A stretch of 64,000 nucleotides of DNA from Phocaeicola faecicola (GTDB taxonomy: Bacteria; Bacteroidota; Bacteroidia; Bacteroidales; Bacteroidaceae): positions 17,297 to 81,296 of the forward strand of contig NZ_JABSOE010000011.1 in assembly GCF_013618865.1 (NCBI RefSeq). The letters run 5' to 3'. This document shows positions 49,099 to 58,801 of the stretch, in pieces (position 1 is the first letter of the stretch; each line of letters begins with the position of its first letter). Under the pieces are notes generated by a model. It saw nothing but the letters and a program-made list of their open reading frames with translations, did not search any database and had not been told where the DNA came from. Position numbers and translations under genes: made by a program.

Positions 49099-49359
49099 CG
49101 AAAAGAATAGGCTGAAAATAATAGTAAGATGCCGCCTGTAACGGGCGGATGAGGCAGGGATTTCCTGCGATGATTGGGTAAAGAACTTTTTTTGAACGAA
49201 AGAAGACCGGTCTGCTGTCGGGGTGACAGGAGACGGATGCACAGCACAAATATTGAATGTGAGTTCCTTTAAGTTGAGAGGTTATTTGGTGGAATGTTAT
49301 TTATTGATGAGATACAATAACTGAATGGAAACACTTTAATAACTTAACTTAAACTATTT

Positions 49360-52300
49360 ATGAAAGAAGATTGTAGAAAGGGAAGCGCTGTTTCACCCAA
49401 TGCTTTCCTGGTGGCAGTCACATCGGCTGCCCTGTTCCTGGGAAAGGGAACTTTCTCTTATGCGGCGGCTCCTTTGCCTGTCCTTGAGCCGCAGTCGCAG
49501 ACCAAATCGGAAGTCATTGTTGTCACCGTAGTGGATACCAAGGGCGATCCTGTCATCGGGGCGAATGTCATCGAAAAGGGAACGACCAACGGCGGTATTT
49601 CCGACGTAGAGGGTCACGTGAGGATCAGTGTGGCCCTGAATCAGATTCTTCAGGTTTCTTTTGTGGGCTACCAGACGCAGGAAGTGGAGGCTTCTCCCGA
49701 CCTGAGGGTTGTCCTGCGGGAAGACTCGGAGGCGCTGGATGAGGTGGTCGTGGTGGGCTATGGCTCGCAGAAACGGATCAACCTGACCGGTGCGGTGTCG
49801 AGTGTGGATGTCGGTAAGATGATCGACAGCCGTCCGGTGGCCGATATCGGCCGGGCACTGCAGGGTGCGGTTTCCGGGTTGTCGGTAACGACCGGTTCCG
49901 GAGAAATCGGCTCTTCGCCTACCTTGAAAATCCGCGGGAGCATCGGCTCTCCGAACGGCAGTGCCAATCCGCTGATACTGGTCGACAACGTGGAGGTATC
50001 GGATATCTCACTGGTGAATCCCGATGACATCGAGAACATTTCTGTCTTGAAGGATGCGGCTTCGGCCTCCATCTATGGAGCCCGGGGAGCGTTTGGTGTG
50101 GTCCTGATTACGACGAAGGCCAAGAACCGGAACGACCGTTTTTCGGTGAACTACAGCAATAATTTCGCATGGCGCACCCCTACGGTGACTCCTCGCCAGT
50201 TGCCGGGCTGGCAGCAGGCGGATATCAACCTGAAAGGGGTGGTCAACCAGTCGAAGGGCAGTGCCGGCTTTTATGACGTGGTGGGCAACATGAGGGTGGA
50301 CGCTGCGGCGGTCCGGAAAATGAAGGAGTACTGGGAGAACTACGGCTATGGAGAGCAGTTCGGCCCCGAGATGGTGTATGGCCGTGATTTTGAATTCCGC
50401 GACGGAGGAATGTTTTTCTACCGCACCTGGGACTGGTATGACATGTATATCCGCAACTGGTCTCCTCAGCAGACGCACACGCTTTCGGTGAATGGCGGAA
50501 ACGGAAGGACCAGCTATAATATTGCACTGGGATACATCAATCAGGAGGGCATGATGAAGGTGAATACCGATGAGTATACCCGTTACAATGCGAATGTGTC
50601 ACTGAATTCGGACCTGAACAAGTACCTTTCGCTGAGGGCCGGAGTGATGTACACGCGTGCGGAGTATGACAAGCCGTTCAACTACAGCAGCGAGCTGTAC
50701 GATCCGTTGTATTATCTGTATCGCTGGCAGCCGATTTATCCGTACGGTACTTTCGAGGGTAAGGATTTCAGAAACGTGCTGACCGACCAGCAGCATGCGC
50801 CCAAGACGACGGAGATACAGGAGTTTTTCCGGTTGAGCGGGGGACTTACGCTCCGGCTGTTTACTGATTTCACGCTGGATGTCGATGCGGTCTACACGCA
50901 CGACGATACCCGGTTCAAGAAAAACGGTACTCCTTCGCGGGTGAACGGATATAATATCTTTTCTCCGGTCAATACGCTGGAGGAACTGAGAAAGGGGTAT
51001 GGCAACTATCAGACGGAGGCGTACGATTATGTGCACCAGGAGTATGGGCTGACGGAGAATCTGACGGCCAATGTGGTGGCTACGTATTCGCACAACTGGA
51101 AGGGGCATGAACTGAAGGTGATGGGCGGTTCGAACATCGAAAAGAGCAAGTTCGAGTTTTTCAGTGCACGGCGGATGGATCTGCTTGAGCCCGACCGGCC
51201 TGAGCTGAATCTGGCAACGGGGCTGCAGACGAACAACAGTGAGCACACCTGGTGGGCAGTGGCCGGTTTCTTCGGCCGTATCAATTATTCGTATAAGGAT
51301 AAGTACATGCTTGAGCTGAACGGCCGTTACGACGGTTCTTCCCGTTTCCCGTCGGGACAGAAGTTTGCTTTCTTCCCTTCGATGTCGGCTGGATACCGTA
51401 TTTCGGAAGAGGCCTTCATGCAAAAACTGAAACCGTACCTGAGTTCGCTGAAGTTCCGTGCGTCCTGGGGAATGATCGGTAATCAGGATGTGGGAACCGA
51501 CCGGTTTATATCGACTTTGTCGACCACTCAGGACAACTGGGTCATCGACGGCCAGAAAGTGCAGTCTACTCAAATGCCGACACTGGTGTCTTCCCGCCTG
51601 CGCTGGGAAAAGGTGACCACACTGGATGCCGGAGTGGATGCGCGTTTCTTTAACGATGAACTGGGGGTTACGTTCGACTGGTATAACCGCCGGACGAGTG
51701 ATATCCTCACTACGGCGAACTTGCCGTGGGTACTGGGGGCGGAGGCTCCGTATGAGAATCTGGGAGTGATAGAGACTCCGGGATGGGAGATTGCGGTCGA
51801 CTGGAGTCATGTGTTCGGCAATGGTTTCCGCCTGGGACTGAACGCTTCTTTGTCGGATTATATTACCCGGGTGACCCGGTGGACCAATAATACGGGTATC
51901 CCGACTTATGGTATGGGTGACGGATGGTGGAGCTCGGCTTACTATAAGGAGGGCATGACGCTTGGGGATATCTGGGGACTGCAGTTTGACCGTTTCCTGA
52001 CTGCGGACGATTTTAATGCCGACGGTAGTCTGAAAGCCGGACTGCCCGACCAGACGGAGGTGTTCCCCAGCGGATATCGTCTGGCTCCGGGTGACGTGCT
52101 GTACAAGGATGTGGACGGAGACGGTGCGGTGACCAAGGGTACGACGGTCGACAAACCGGGCGACCTGCGTGTCATCGGTAATGCGATGCCCCGCTTTCAG
52201 TTTGGCTTCGGCGTAAATGCTGCCTGGAAAGGGGTGGATGTGAACCTGTTCTTCCAGGGTGTGGGCAAGAAGGATCTCTGGGCTGCCGGCAACCAGGTAT

Positions 52301-52701
52301 TGCCGGGATTTACCAGCGGAGAGCCGTATTATGCGGGTGCGGAGGATTACTGGACACCGGAGAATCCGGGGGCTTTTTATCCGCGTCCGATGGTCTACTC
52401 GCAGACTACCGATGGAAATTATCAGATCAACGACCGTTATCTGTTGCACATGGCTTACGTCCGCCTGAAGACACTGACGGTGGGATACAGTTTCCCGCAG
52501 GAGTGGATGAAGAAGCTCCGGGTGCAGGGCTTGCGGGTGTATTTTACCGGAGAAAACCTGTTTACCTTCGATGGCGTGAAGCCGGCGATTGACCCGGAAA
52601 TCGAAATACGTACGGTGGGAACCCGTTCGGACCAGCGTAATTTCGGACGGAGCTATCCTTTCCAGAAAACCGTTTCGTTTGGCGTACAACTGAGTTTATA
52701 A
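49360..52701 (+). CDS. SusC/RagA-family TonB-linked outer-membrane transporter (second pair)
   Basis: A 1113-residue transporter. Signal region of about 36 residues (SPNAFLVAVTSAALFLG), carboxypeptidase-regulatory-like domain (about 50-125, VVDTKGDPVIGANVIEKG), TonB box region LDEVVVVGYG, plug (SIYGARGAFGVVLITTK) and a barrel ending FGVQLSL. It has no FecR-type extension. The partner SusD begins 19 bases downstream of the stop. Codon bias is less G-skewed than in the pair at 10.3 kb, so the two pairs are not recent duplicates. The substrate is unknown. Confidence 0.96.
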   Translation: MKEDCRKGSAVSPNAFLVAVTSAALFLGKGTFSYAAAPLPVLEPQSQTKSEVIVVTVVDTKGDPVIGANVIEKGTTNGGISDVEGHVRISVALNQILQVSFVGYQTQEVEASPDLRVVLREDSEALDEVVVVGYGSQKRINLTGAVSSVDVGKMIDSRPVADIGRALQGAVSGLSVTTGSGEIGSSPTLKIRGSIGSPNGSANPLILVDNVEVSDISLVNPDDIENISVLKDAASASIYGARGAFGVVLITTKAKNRNDRFSVNYSNNFAWRTPTVTPRQLPGWQQADINLKGVVNQSKGSAGFYDVVGNMRVDAAAVRKMKEYWENYGYGEQFGPEMVYGRDFEFRDGGMFFYRTWDWYDMYIRNWSPQQTHTLSVNGGNGRTSYNIALGYINQEGMMKVNTDEYTRYNANVSLNSDLNKYLSLRAGVMYTRAEYDKPFNYSSELYDPLYYLYRWQPIYPYGTFEGKDFRNVLTDQQHAPKTTEIQEFFRLSGGLTLRLFTDFTLDVDAVYTHDDTRFKKNGTPSRVNGYNIFSPVNTLEELRKGYGNYQTEAYDYVHQEYGLTENLTANVVATYSHNWKGHELKVMGGSNIEKSKFEFFSARRMDLLEPDRPELNLATGLQTNNSEHTWWAVAGFFGRINYSYKDKYMLELNGRYDGSSRFPSGQKFAFFPSMSAGYRISEEAFMQKLKPYLSSLKFRASWGMIGNQDVGTDRFISTLSTTQDNWVIDGQKVQSTQMPTLVSSRLRWEKVTTLDAGVDARFFNDELGVTFDWYNRRTSDILTTANLPWVLGAEAPYENLGVIETPGWEIAVDWSHVFGNGFRLGLNASLSDYITRVTRWTNNTGIPTYGMGDGWWSSAYYKEGMTLGDIWGLQFDRFLTADDFNADGSLKAGLPDQTEVFPSGYRLAPGDVLYKDVDGDGAVTKGTTVDKPGDLRVIGNAMPRFQFGFGVNAAWKGVDVNLFFQGVGKKDLWAAGNQVLPGFTSGEPYYAGAEDYWTPENPGAFYPRPMVYSQTTDGNYQINDRYLLHMAYVRLKTLTVGYSFPQEWMKKLRVQGLRVYFTGENLFTFDGVKPAIDPEIEIRTVGTRSDQRNFGRSYPFQKTVSFGVQLSL

Positions 52702-52720
52702 TCTTAAACATATGGAATTT

Positions 52721-54604
52721 ATGAAAATACGAATGATATTGTGTCTTTGCTCGCTGGCTGCCTTCTTGTCGGGCTGTGAAGATTTTCTGACCAGAGAGCC
52801 TTTGGACAAACAGACTAACGCGACTTACTGGCAGACGGAATCGTCTCTGCGTTCTTATGCACAGGATTTTTATTCCGGTTTTTTCCCGGGATATGCCCAG
52901 GATTACCGTACTTTCGGCGGTTTCTTTTCGGGGGATAATTTTACGGATGATTTCCTGAATCTTTCCGGAGGGGAACTGTATTTCCCGACTTCGGCAATTA
53001 CGGACATCAATGCCTCTACTTCGGTGTGGGAGGAGAATTATGACCGGATTTACAAGGCGAATGTGATGATTGAGCAGATACCGGAAATGGATCTTTCGGA
53101 GGAGGTGAAGAATCATTGGATGGGAATTGCACGTTTTTTCCGGGCCATGGCTTACAGTGCGCTCGCCAAGGTTTATGGCGGTGTGCCGTATATCGATAAG
53201 GTAATCCGCCCCGAGGAAGACTCCGGCGAGTTGTATAAGGACCGTTCGCCTTATCCTTTCGTGGCACAGAAAATCCTTGAGGATTATCTGTTTGCGGTGC
53301 AGAATGTGCGTACCGAGGACGGTCGTCTGCAGGTAAACCGCTATGTGGTGGGGGCGTACATGTCGCGTGACCTGCTGTATCATGCTACCTGGCTGAAATA
53401 CCATGGGACGACGGTCGGACCGTCGTCGAAGCCGGTAGACGGGAAGGAAATCAGGCAACTGCTGGACGGTGCCATCCAGGGAGCGAAGACGGTGATGGAT
53501 TCGCAGTTGTTCCGGATAGGAAATACGTATACGGAACTGTTTGCTTCCGAAGACCTGCACAAGAATCCTGAGATTGTGTGGTACCGTGAATATGCCGACG
53601 GAGTGTACTGTAACGCACTGATGTCGTATAATGCAGGCGAAAATCAGTCGCAGGGAGGGATTACCCAGGATGCAGTAGAGAGTTATCTTTGCAGCGACGG
53701 GTTGCCTGTCGGTCAGTCGCCGCTGTATAAGGGAAAGGATCATCCGGGTATCCGGGAGGCTTTCCAGAACCGTGACCCGCGTCTTTACCAGACGGTAGCC
53801 GATTCGCTCCGGGTATTGAGTGCCATGGGAGTCTCTTATACCGCAGGGGCTTCTCCTACCGGATATGCATCGAAAAAGTTTCTGAACGATGCGTGGTTTG
53901 CTGCAGGCTCTCCTTTCTGCAAGAACATCCAGAGTCCGGCCGATGCTCCTTGTTTCCGCTATGCGGAGGTCCTGCTGAATTATGTGGAAGCCAGATACGA
54001 GGTGAGCCGGGTAGGGGGAGAGGCCTTTTCTCAGGCCGACCTTGATCTGACCATCAACCGCCTGCGCGACCGGCAGCTGGTGAAGTGGGGAGAAAAGACC
54101 GGAAAGAAAATGCCTTCTGTCACGCTTTCGGGAGACGGACTGATGGTGAACGGGGTGCGCATCAACGATCCGGCACGCGACCCGGAGGTGGCACCGGTCT
54201 TGTGGGAGATACGCCGGGAACGCCGTGTGGAACTGATTCTGGAGGGACGCCGTGGAGAGGATCTCCGCCGTTGGGCCAAGTATGAGTATCTGAATTCGGG
54301 AACTCCTGAGGGATATCCTTCAAAAACCTTCCTGGGGGCTTATCTGACTCTTGCCGATTATCCGGGAATGAAGGCTACGGACGAGAAGGGAGAACAGGTG
54401 CTGGTGCTGTTTGACCCGAAGGATCCTTCGAACAAGCATTCCGAAAAAGGGTATATCGATTATCTCCGTAATCCGAAGGCCCGCGTTTTCAAGAAGGGAG
54501 AACTGGCTTCCGAGCGTTGTTACTTGCGGGCGGTTCCGGTATCCCAGATTGGAGTGTACAAGGATAAAGGGTTTACCCTGACGCAGAATCCGGGATGGGA
54601 ATGA
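52721..54604 (+). CDS. SusD/RagB-family substrate-binding lipoprotein (second pair)
   Basis: A 627-residue lipoprotein from the ATG at 52721 (MKIRMILCLCSLAAFLSGC; an upstream ATG at 52712 adds three residues). Lipobox LSGC is followed by EDFLTREPLDKQT. SusD marks include RFFRAMAYSALAKVYGGVPYIDKV, LTINRLRDRQ and EIRRERRVELILEGRRGEDLRRW near the C-terminus. Longer than the first SusD (536). It forms a two-gene unit with the SusC gene; a strong terminator follows. Confidence 0.95.
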   Translation: MKIRMILCLCSLAAFLSGCEDFLTREPLDKQTNATYWQTESSLRSYAQDFYSGFFPGYAQDYRTFGGFFSGDNFTDDFLNLSGGELYFPTSAITDINASTSVWEENYDRIYKANVMIEQIPEMDLSEEVKNHWMGIARFFRAMAYSALAKVYGGVPYIDKVIRPEEDSGELYKDRSPYPFVAQKILEDYLFAVQNVRTEDGRLQVNRYVVGAYMSRDLLYHATWLKYHGTTVGPSSKPVDGKEIRQLLDGAIQGAKTVMDSQLFRIGNTYTELFASEDLHKNPEIVWYREYADGVYCNALMSYNAGENQSQGGITQDAVESYLCSDGLPVGQSPLYKGKDHPGIREAFQNRDPRLYQTVADSLRVLSAMGVSYTAGASPTGYASKKFLNDAWFAAGSPFCKNIQSPADAPCFRYAEVLLNYVEARYEVSRVGGEAFSQADLDLTINRLRDRQLVKWGEKTGKKMPSVTLSGDGLMVNGVRINDPARDPEVAPVLWEIRRERRVELILEGRRGEDLRRWAKYEYLNSGTPEGYPSKTFLGAYLTLADYPGMKATDEKGEQVLVLFDPKDPSNKHSEKGYIDYLRNPKARVFKKGELASERCYLRAVPVSQIGVYKDKGFTLTQNPGWE

Positions 54605-54935
54605 CCGGTGGATTTTAAAGAAGGAAGGGTCGGATAACCGGCCGTTCCGCTCCCCCGATAGGGAACTGTAATTCTTTATTTTACGGTTCCCTGTCGGGGG
54701 ATTTCTGTTTTTTCTTTCTTACAACCATTTTTTTCTTACATATTCATCGGATTGACAGAAAAAAATGGCGCAAAAAATGTGGCCATATGATAAAACTCAG
54801 TAACTTTATACTCAGGGAAACAGGAGAAAGACCATGGACAGGTTGGCAGTCGGATGTGGCTTTCGCTGGACCTGGATGAATTGATGTATTAACCTGTTAG
54901 ATTGGATTCGCGCCGAAGAGCCGAAGTGTGATACG
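54605..54935. other. 331-base intergenic region
   Basis: It contains the terminator of the SusD gene and a TAACTTTA -7-like box at about 54801-54808. Otherwise nothing recognised. Confidence 0.45.
54651..54718 (+). terminator. SusC/SusD pair terminator
   Basis: A 21-bp stem (54651-54671 with 54681-54701, two G-U pairs) with nine-base loop, then a T-rich tail. Confidence 0.88.
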
Positions 54936-55967
54936 ATGAAAAAACTGATTTGTATATTATGCCTGATGACCGCGGTATTTGGAACAGCCTGCGAATACAG
55001 CGGAGAGGAAGTGGGAACCGTTCAGCTACAGGGGCCTGATTCACCGGACGGTGTCTCGCAATTGCTGTTGCCCGAACGTCAGACCAAGATCTGGAAGGCT
55101 TCGGATATACATCTGACCAAGGAATTATTGTACGACCGATATACGTTGAAGGACGAATATCCCTACAAGGATACGGTGAGAAGCTTCAAGTGGAAGGCCA
55201 TCAAGAAGTGCCTGGCATTCATAGAGAACATGCAGCAGGATACGACCTTGCAGTGGGCCGTGCTTTCGAATTACAAGAACCTGAACGGGGAGGCTTCTCT
55301 AGTGCGCCGTTACGTACGGAACGAATACAAGCGGGTTTCGGATACCTTGGGAGTGGAACGCTATCAGTCGGTTCCTCTGTACCTGCCGTCCGACACACTG
55401 ATGCCCGAGCGTTACGGAAGAGACGGTACGCTGGTGCGGATTGCGGCCGAGTACGGCGGATTCTACAAGGTGTATCCGGTTGCGATTCCGGGCAAGTGGA
55501 TGATTCCGGTCCGCTATGTCAACAAACTGCCTTTTAATGTGGTGTTTCATCACGTGATTATCGTCGACCGTGCCGACCAGCACATTGCTACTCTTGAAAG
55601 GGCCGGTGACGGGGAGTGGAAGATACGGAGCATGAATCCGGCAACCACCGGGCAGCATCGTCCTCCTTATGCACAGGAGACACCGCTGGGTATGTTTCTG
55701 TTGCAGCAGAAAAAAGAGAAGATGGTGTTTCTGAAAGACGGCGGTTCGCATGTAGGAGGCTATGCACCCTATGCCAGCCGCTTCACGAACGGTGCCTATA
55801 TACACGGGGTACCGGTGAATGTGCCTGCTACCCAAATGATTGAATACAGTTGGTCGCTGGGAACAGTGCCCCGCTCTCACATGTGCGTCCGGAATGCGAC
55901 TTCTCATGCCAAGTTTGTGTACGACTGGGCCCCTACGCGCAAAACGTTAATTATCGTAATTGGCTAA
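54936..55967 (+). CDS. L,D-transpeptidase (YkuD-type) lipoprotein or secreted protein
   Basis: A 343-residue protein. N-terminal signal (MKKLICILCLMTAVFGTAC) with a weak lipobox (GTAC) and acidic residues after the Cys (EYSGEE). The C-terminal YkuD domain (about 190-343) has ETPLGMF, YIHGVP with conserved His, and PRSHMCVRN with catalytic Cys317. The usual SHGCVR reads SHMCVR here, Gly to Met before the Cys. A typical enzyme joins diaminopimelate residues in 3-3 cross-links or tethers lipoproteins; the Gly change may alter activity. Confidence 0.85.
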   Translation: MKKLICILCLMTAVFGTACEYSGEEVGTVQLQGPDSPDGVSQLLLPERQTKIWKASDIHLTKELLYDRYTLKDEYPYKDTVRSFKWKAIKKCLAFIENMQQDTTLQWAVLSNYKNLNGEASLVRRYVRNEYKRVSDTLGVERYQSVPLYLPSDTLMPERYGRDGTLVRIAAEYGGFYKVYPVAIPGKWMIPVRYVNKLPFNVVFHHVIIVDRADQHIATLERAGDGEWKIRSMNPATTGQHRPPYAQETPLGMFLLQQKKEKMVFLKDGGSHVGGYAPYASRFTNGAYIHGVPVNVPATQMIEYSWSLGTVPRSHMCVRNATSHAKFVYDWAPTRKTLIIVIG

Positions 55968-56008
55968 ATTTTAACTAATTATCGGCTGATGGATTCTAAA
56001 TAAATGTG

Positions 56009-56016
56009 TAACTTTG
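56009..56016 (+). promoter_or_regulatory. -7 box of the MscS gene
   Basis: TAACTTTG, full match to TAnnTTTG, 31 bases upstream of the start. No TTG at -33. Confidence 0.5.
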
Positions 56017-56047
56017 CGGCTTGAAAAATTTTTAGCACAATAGTTAC

Positions 56048-57850
56048 ATGAAGAAATTCTATTTATCCTTCCTTTTTCTGCTGGGCTTGTCCGTATCGGG
56101 ACTGTCTGCTCAGGTAGTGGAGAAGGTACTTGATATCCTGGGAAAAGACAGTTTGCCGGCTTCGGCAGCAGCGGTTACGGCCGATTCGGACTCTGTGTCG
56201 CTGGCGGCTGTGCGACAAGAGCTGGCAGCAGCTAAACTGAATGAGGCGAACCTCCGGATGGAGATTGAACAGATAAAGCTGGCTGCGTATGCGGCCGATT
56301 CCCTGAAATTAGCCGGTCAGAAACAGCGTATCGATTCTTTACGGCAAGAAGTTACAGGGGTGCCGGTGGTGGTAGAAGGTGATACCCTGTTCTATTTTTA
56401 TGCCAAGCGGGGAGGACATACGCCCCAGCAGCGCGCGGAGAATGTGGCAGCTGATATTGCGGAACTGGGAAAACTGCTCAACTTGCAGCCGGACTCTGTG
56501 TACGTGGAAAGCAGTGACATCGTGACGGATGTGATGTACAAGGGAAAGGTGCTTGTCTCTTTCACCGACATGGACGGCTTATGGGAAAACTGTACGCGCG
56601 ACCAGTTGGCTGCAGACAAGCGTCTGGTCATCATGGAGAAGTTGCACCAGATGAAAGAGTCGCACGGACTGCTGCAGCTGGGCAAGCGGATTGTGTACTT
56701 TATCCTGGTGCTGGTGGGGCAGTATCTGTTGTTCCGGGTTACCAACTGGTTGTTCCGCAAACTGAAACTGCGCATCGTCCGCCTGAGAAATACGCGGCTG
56801 AAGCCCTTCTCGATTCAGGATTATGAATTGCTCGATACCTTGAAACAGGTGAAACTGCTGGTCTTCCTGGCCAGTCTGGTCCGTTATGTCATCATGTTCC
56901 TGCAGCTGTTGCTTACCGTACCGCTGCTGTTCTCCATTTTCCCTCAGACCAAGGATCTGGCATATCAGTTGTTCTCGTATATCTGGAATCCGGTGAAGAG
57001 CATTTTTATCGGAGTGGTGGATTATATCCCTAACCTGTTTACTATCTTCATTATCTATATGGCTGTCAAATACCTGGTCCGCCTGTTCCGTTACCTGGCA
57101 GACGAGGTACAGTCAGAACACTTGAAACTGAGAGGGTTCTATCCCGACTGGGCCATCCCGACTTACCACATCATCCGTTTCCTGCTGTATGCCTTCATGC
57201 TGGCCATGATTTATCCTTACCTGCCGGGTTCTAATTCGGGCGTGTTCCAGGGGATTTCGGTCTTTGTGGGTCTGATTGTCTCACTGGGATCGAGTACGGT
57301 AATCGGCAATATCATTGCCGGGCTGGTAATCACTTACATGCGTCCTTTCAAGATCGGCGACTGCATCAAACTGAACGATACTACGGGAAATGTGGTGGAG
57401 AAGACTCCGCTGGTAACCCGTATCCGCACCCCCAAAAATGAGGTGGTGACTATTCCTAATTCATTTGTGATGTCATCGCATACCGTGAACTTCAGTCAGT
57501 CGGCCCGTGAGTATGGCCTGATTATCCATTCGGAGGTGAGTATCGGATACGATGTACCCTGGCGGACCGTCAACAAACTTCTGGTGGAGGCTGCGCTGAA
57601 TACTCCCGGGGTAGTGGATGATCCGCGTCCGTTTGTCCTTTCCACTTCCCTGAGCGACTGGTATCCGGTGTATCAGGTGAATGCCTATATCAAGGATGCC
57701 GACCGTCTGGCCGAGATTTATTCAGACCTTCATCAGAATATCCAGGACCGCTTCAATGAGGCCGGTGTGGAAATCATGTCGCCGCATTATATGGCCGTAC
57801 GTGACGGTAATGCCTCGACGATTCCGCCTAAGGAAGGCGAAGAGGAATAA
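56048..57850 (+). CDS. MscS-family mechanosensitive channel with periplasmic N-terminal domain
   Basis: A 600-residue channel. Signal peptide (MKKFYLSFLFLLGLSVSGLSA) and a periplasmic coiled-coil and BON-like region (about 25-210). Hydrophobic helices follow at about 218, 275, 320, 375 and 405. The MscS pore helix and beta domain are LIVSLGSSTVIGNIIAGLVITYMRPFKIGDCIKLNDTTG and TRIRTPKNEVVTIPNS. The large N-terminal extension is of the MscK/YjeP sort but shorter. Release of solutes on osmotic shock is the expected role. The YkuD-type gene follows by 61 bases. Confidence 0.93.
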   Translation: MKKFYLSFLFLLGLSVSGLSAQVVEKVLDILGKDSLPASAAAVTADSDSVSLAAVRQELAAAKLNEANLRMEIEQIKLAAYAADSLKLAGQKQRIDSLRQEVTGVPVVVEGDTLFYFYAKRGGHTPQQRAENVAADIAELGKLLNLQPDSVYVESSDIVTDVMYKGKVLVSFTDMDGLWENCTRDQLAADKRLVIMEKLHQMKESHGLLQLGKRIVYFILVLVGQYLLFRVTNWLFRKLKLRIVRLRNTRLKPFSIQDYELLDTLKQVKLLVFLASLVRYVIMFLQLLLTVPLLFSIFPQTKDLAYQLFSYIWNPVKSIFIGVVDYIPNLFTIFIIYMAVKYLVRLFRYLADEVQSEHLKLRGFYPDWAIPTYHIIRFLLYAFMLAMIYPYLPGSNSGVFQGISVFVGLIVSLGSSTVIGNIIAGLVITYMRPFKIGDCIKLNDTTGNVVEKTPLVTRIRTPKNEVVTIPNSFVMSSHTVNFSQSAREYGLIIHSEVSIGYDVPWRTVNKLLVEAALNTPGVVDDPRPFVLSTSLSDWYPVYQVNAYIKDADRLAEIYSDLHQNIQDRFNEAGVEIMSPHYMAVRDGNASTIPPKEGEEE

Positions 57851-57911
57851 TGCGTTCCGGATATCGGGAGATTGATTTTTTATGTTACACCATTAATCAG
57901 AAAAAATAAGC

Positions 57912-58619
57912 ATGTTTGTATTACGCATATCATTGGTTGTCTTATTGCTTTTCTTTCATTCATTCGATACCCTGGTCGGTGAAGCTGCCTGTCCGCTCGG
58001 AAAAGTCAGTCCCGATGCCTTGGCAGACTCTCCGGAGGTGCTTTATCAGGAAATGGCACTGGAGGGGAAGGTGAGTTATGTGCCTTTCTCTCAGGCCGTG
58101 CAGGGATACCGTAAGATTCAGCAGCGACGCAGGGATATCCTGACACTGATTGATTTTTCAAAGCCTTCTACCGAACCGCGGCTTTATGTGTTCGACATGA
58201 AACAGCGCAAGATACTTTATACTTCTGTCGTTGCCCACGGACGGAACAGCGGGGGCAACTATGCTACGTCCTTTTCCAATGAGAACGGTTCGTATAAAAG
58301 TTCTCTGGGCTTTTACCTGACCGAATCGACCTATCAGGGGAAGAATGGTTATTCGCTGATATTGAACGGACTGGAAAAGGGAGTAAACGACCGCGCCAGG
58401 GAACGTGCCATTGTAGTGCACGGGGCCGCATATGCCAACCCTTCCGTAGCCCGTAACGGAGGACGTCTTGGCCGTAGCCTGGGCTGTCCGGCCGTACCCG
58501 AGAAGCTGTCACGCCCCATCATCGATGCCATCAAGGGAGGCAGCGTACTGTACATTTACGCTCCGGTACCCGAGTACCTGGCCCAGAGTGCTATCTTGGG
58601 CTCATCGGCCAGTCTTTGA
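57912..58619 (+). CDS. Murein L,D-transpeptidase catalytic-domain protein (YkuD_2)
   Basis: A 235-residue secreted protein. Signal segment MFVLRISLVVLLLFFHSFDTLVGEAAC. The YkuD_2-type domain (about 75-225) shows LYVFDMKQRKILYTSVVAHGRNSGG, IVVHGAAYANP (His) and GRSLGCPAV with catalytic Cys192. This is a distinct family from the YkuD protein at 54.9 kb. It is probably co-transcribed with the MscS gene. Confidence 0.9.
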   Translation: MFVLRISLVVLLLFFHSFDTLVGEAACPLGKVSPDALADSPEVLYQEMALEGKVSYVPFSQAVQGYRKIQQRRRDILTLIDFSKPSTEPRLYVFDMKQRKILYTSVVAHGRNSGGNYATSFSNENGSYKSSLGFYLTESTYQGKNGYSLILNGLEKGVNDRARERAIVVHGAAYANPSVARNGGRLGRSLGCPAVPEKLSRPIIDAIKGGSVLYIYAPVPEYLAQSAILGSSASL

Positions 58620-58681
58620 CCGCTTGTTGTCTTTTTGTCGTGATTTATGGACCTTCCATAGGCTTTGTGCTTCTTATTTTA

Positions 58682-58712
58682 TTGCATAAGTCAAAAACAA
58701 GTGCTACCTTTG
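58682..58712 (+). promoter_or_regulatory. aspS promoter
   Basis: TTG (58682-58684), 20 bases, TACCTTTG (58705-58712): a close match to the consensus. Leader of about 80 bases. Confidence 0.7.
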
Positions 58713-58801
58713 TCCGGAATTTGTAAGTCCGACAGGAAACGGCAGGGTTCTGTCCTTCCTGATTGAAATATAGAAACTAGAACTCAATAAATAATAATAA
58801 C

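Larger units (their letters stand above)
48831..49359. other. 529-base intergenic region with promoter and structured leader
   Basis: After the pst terminator it contains a TATCTTTG box at 49091-49098 and, within the 255-base leader of the SusC gene, hairpins CCGCC/GGCGG (49132-49148) and GCAGG/CCTGC (49154-49168). No gene is seen; phoU is absent. Confidence 0.5.

Noticed and set aside
50599..52689. 696-codon - strand ORF opposite the second SusC gene
   Set aside because: Shadow with His/Arg/Ile-rich composition and no domain.
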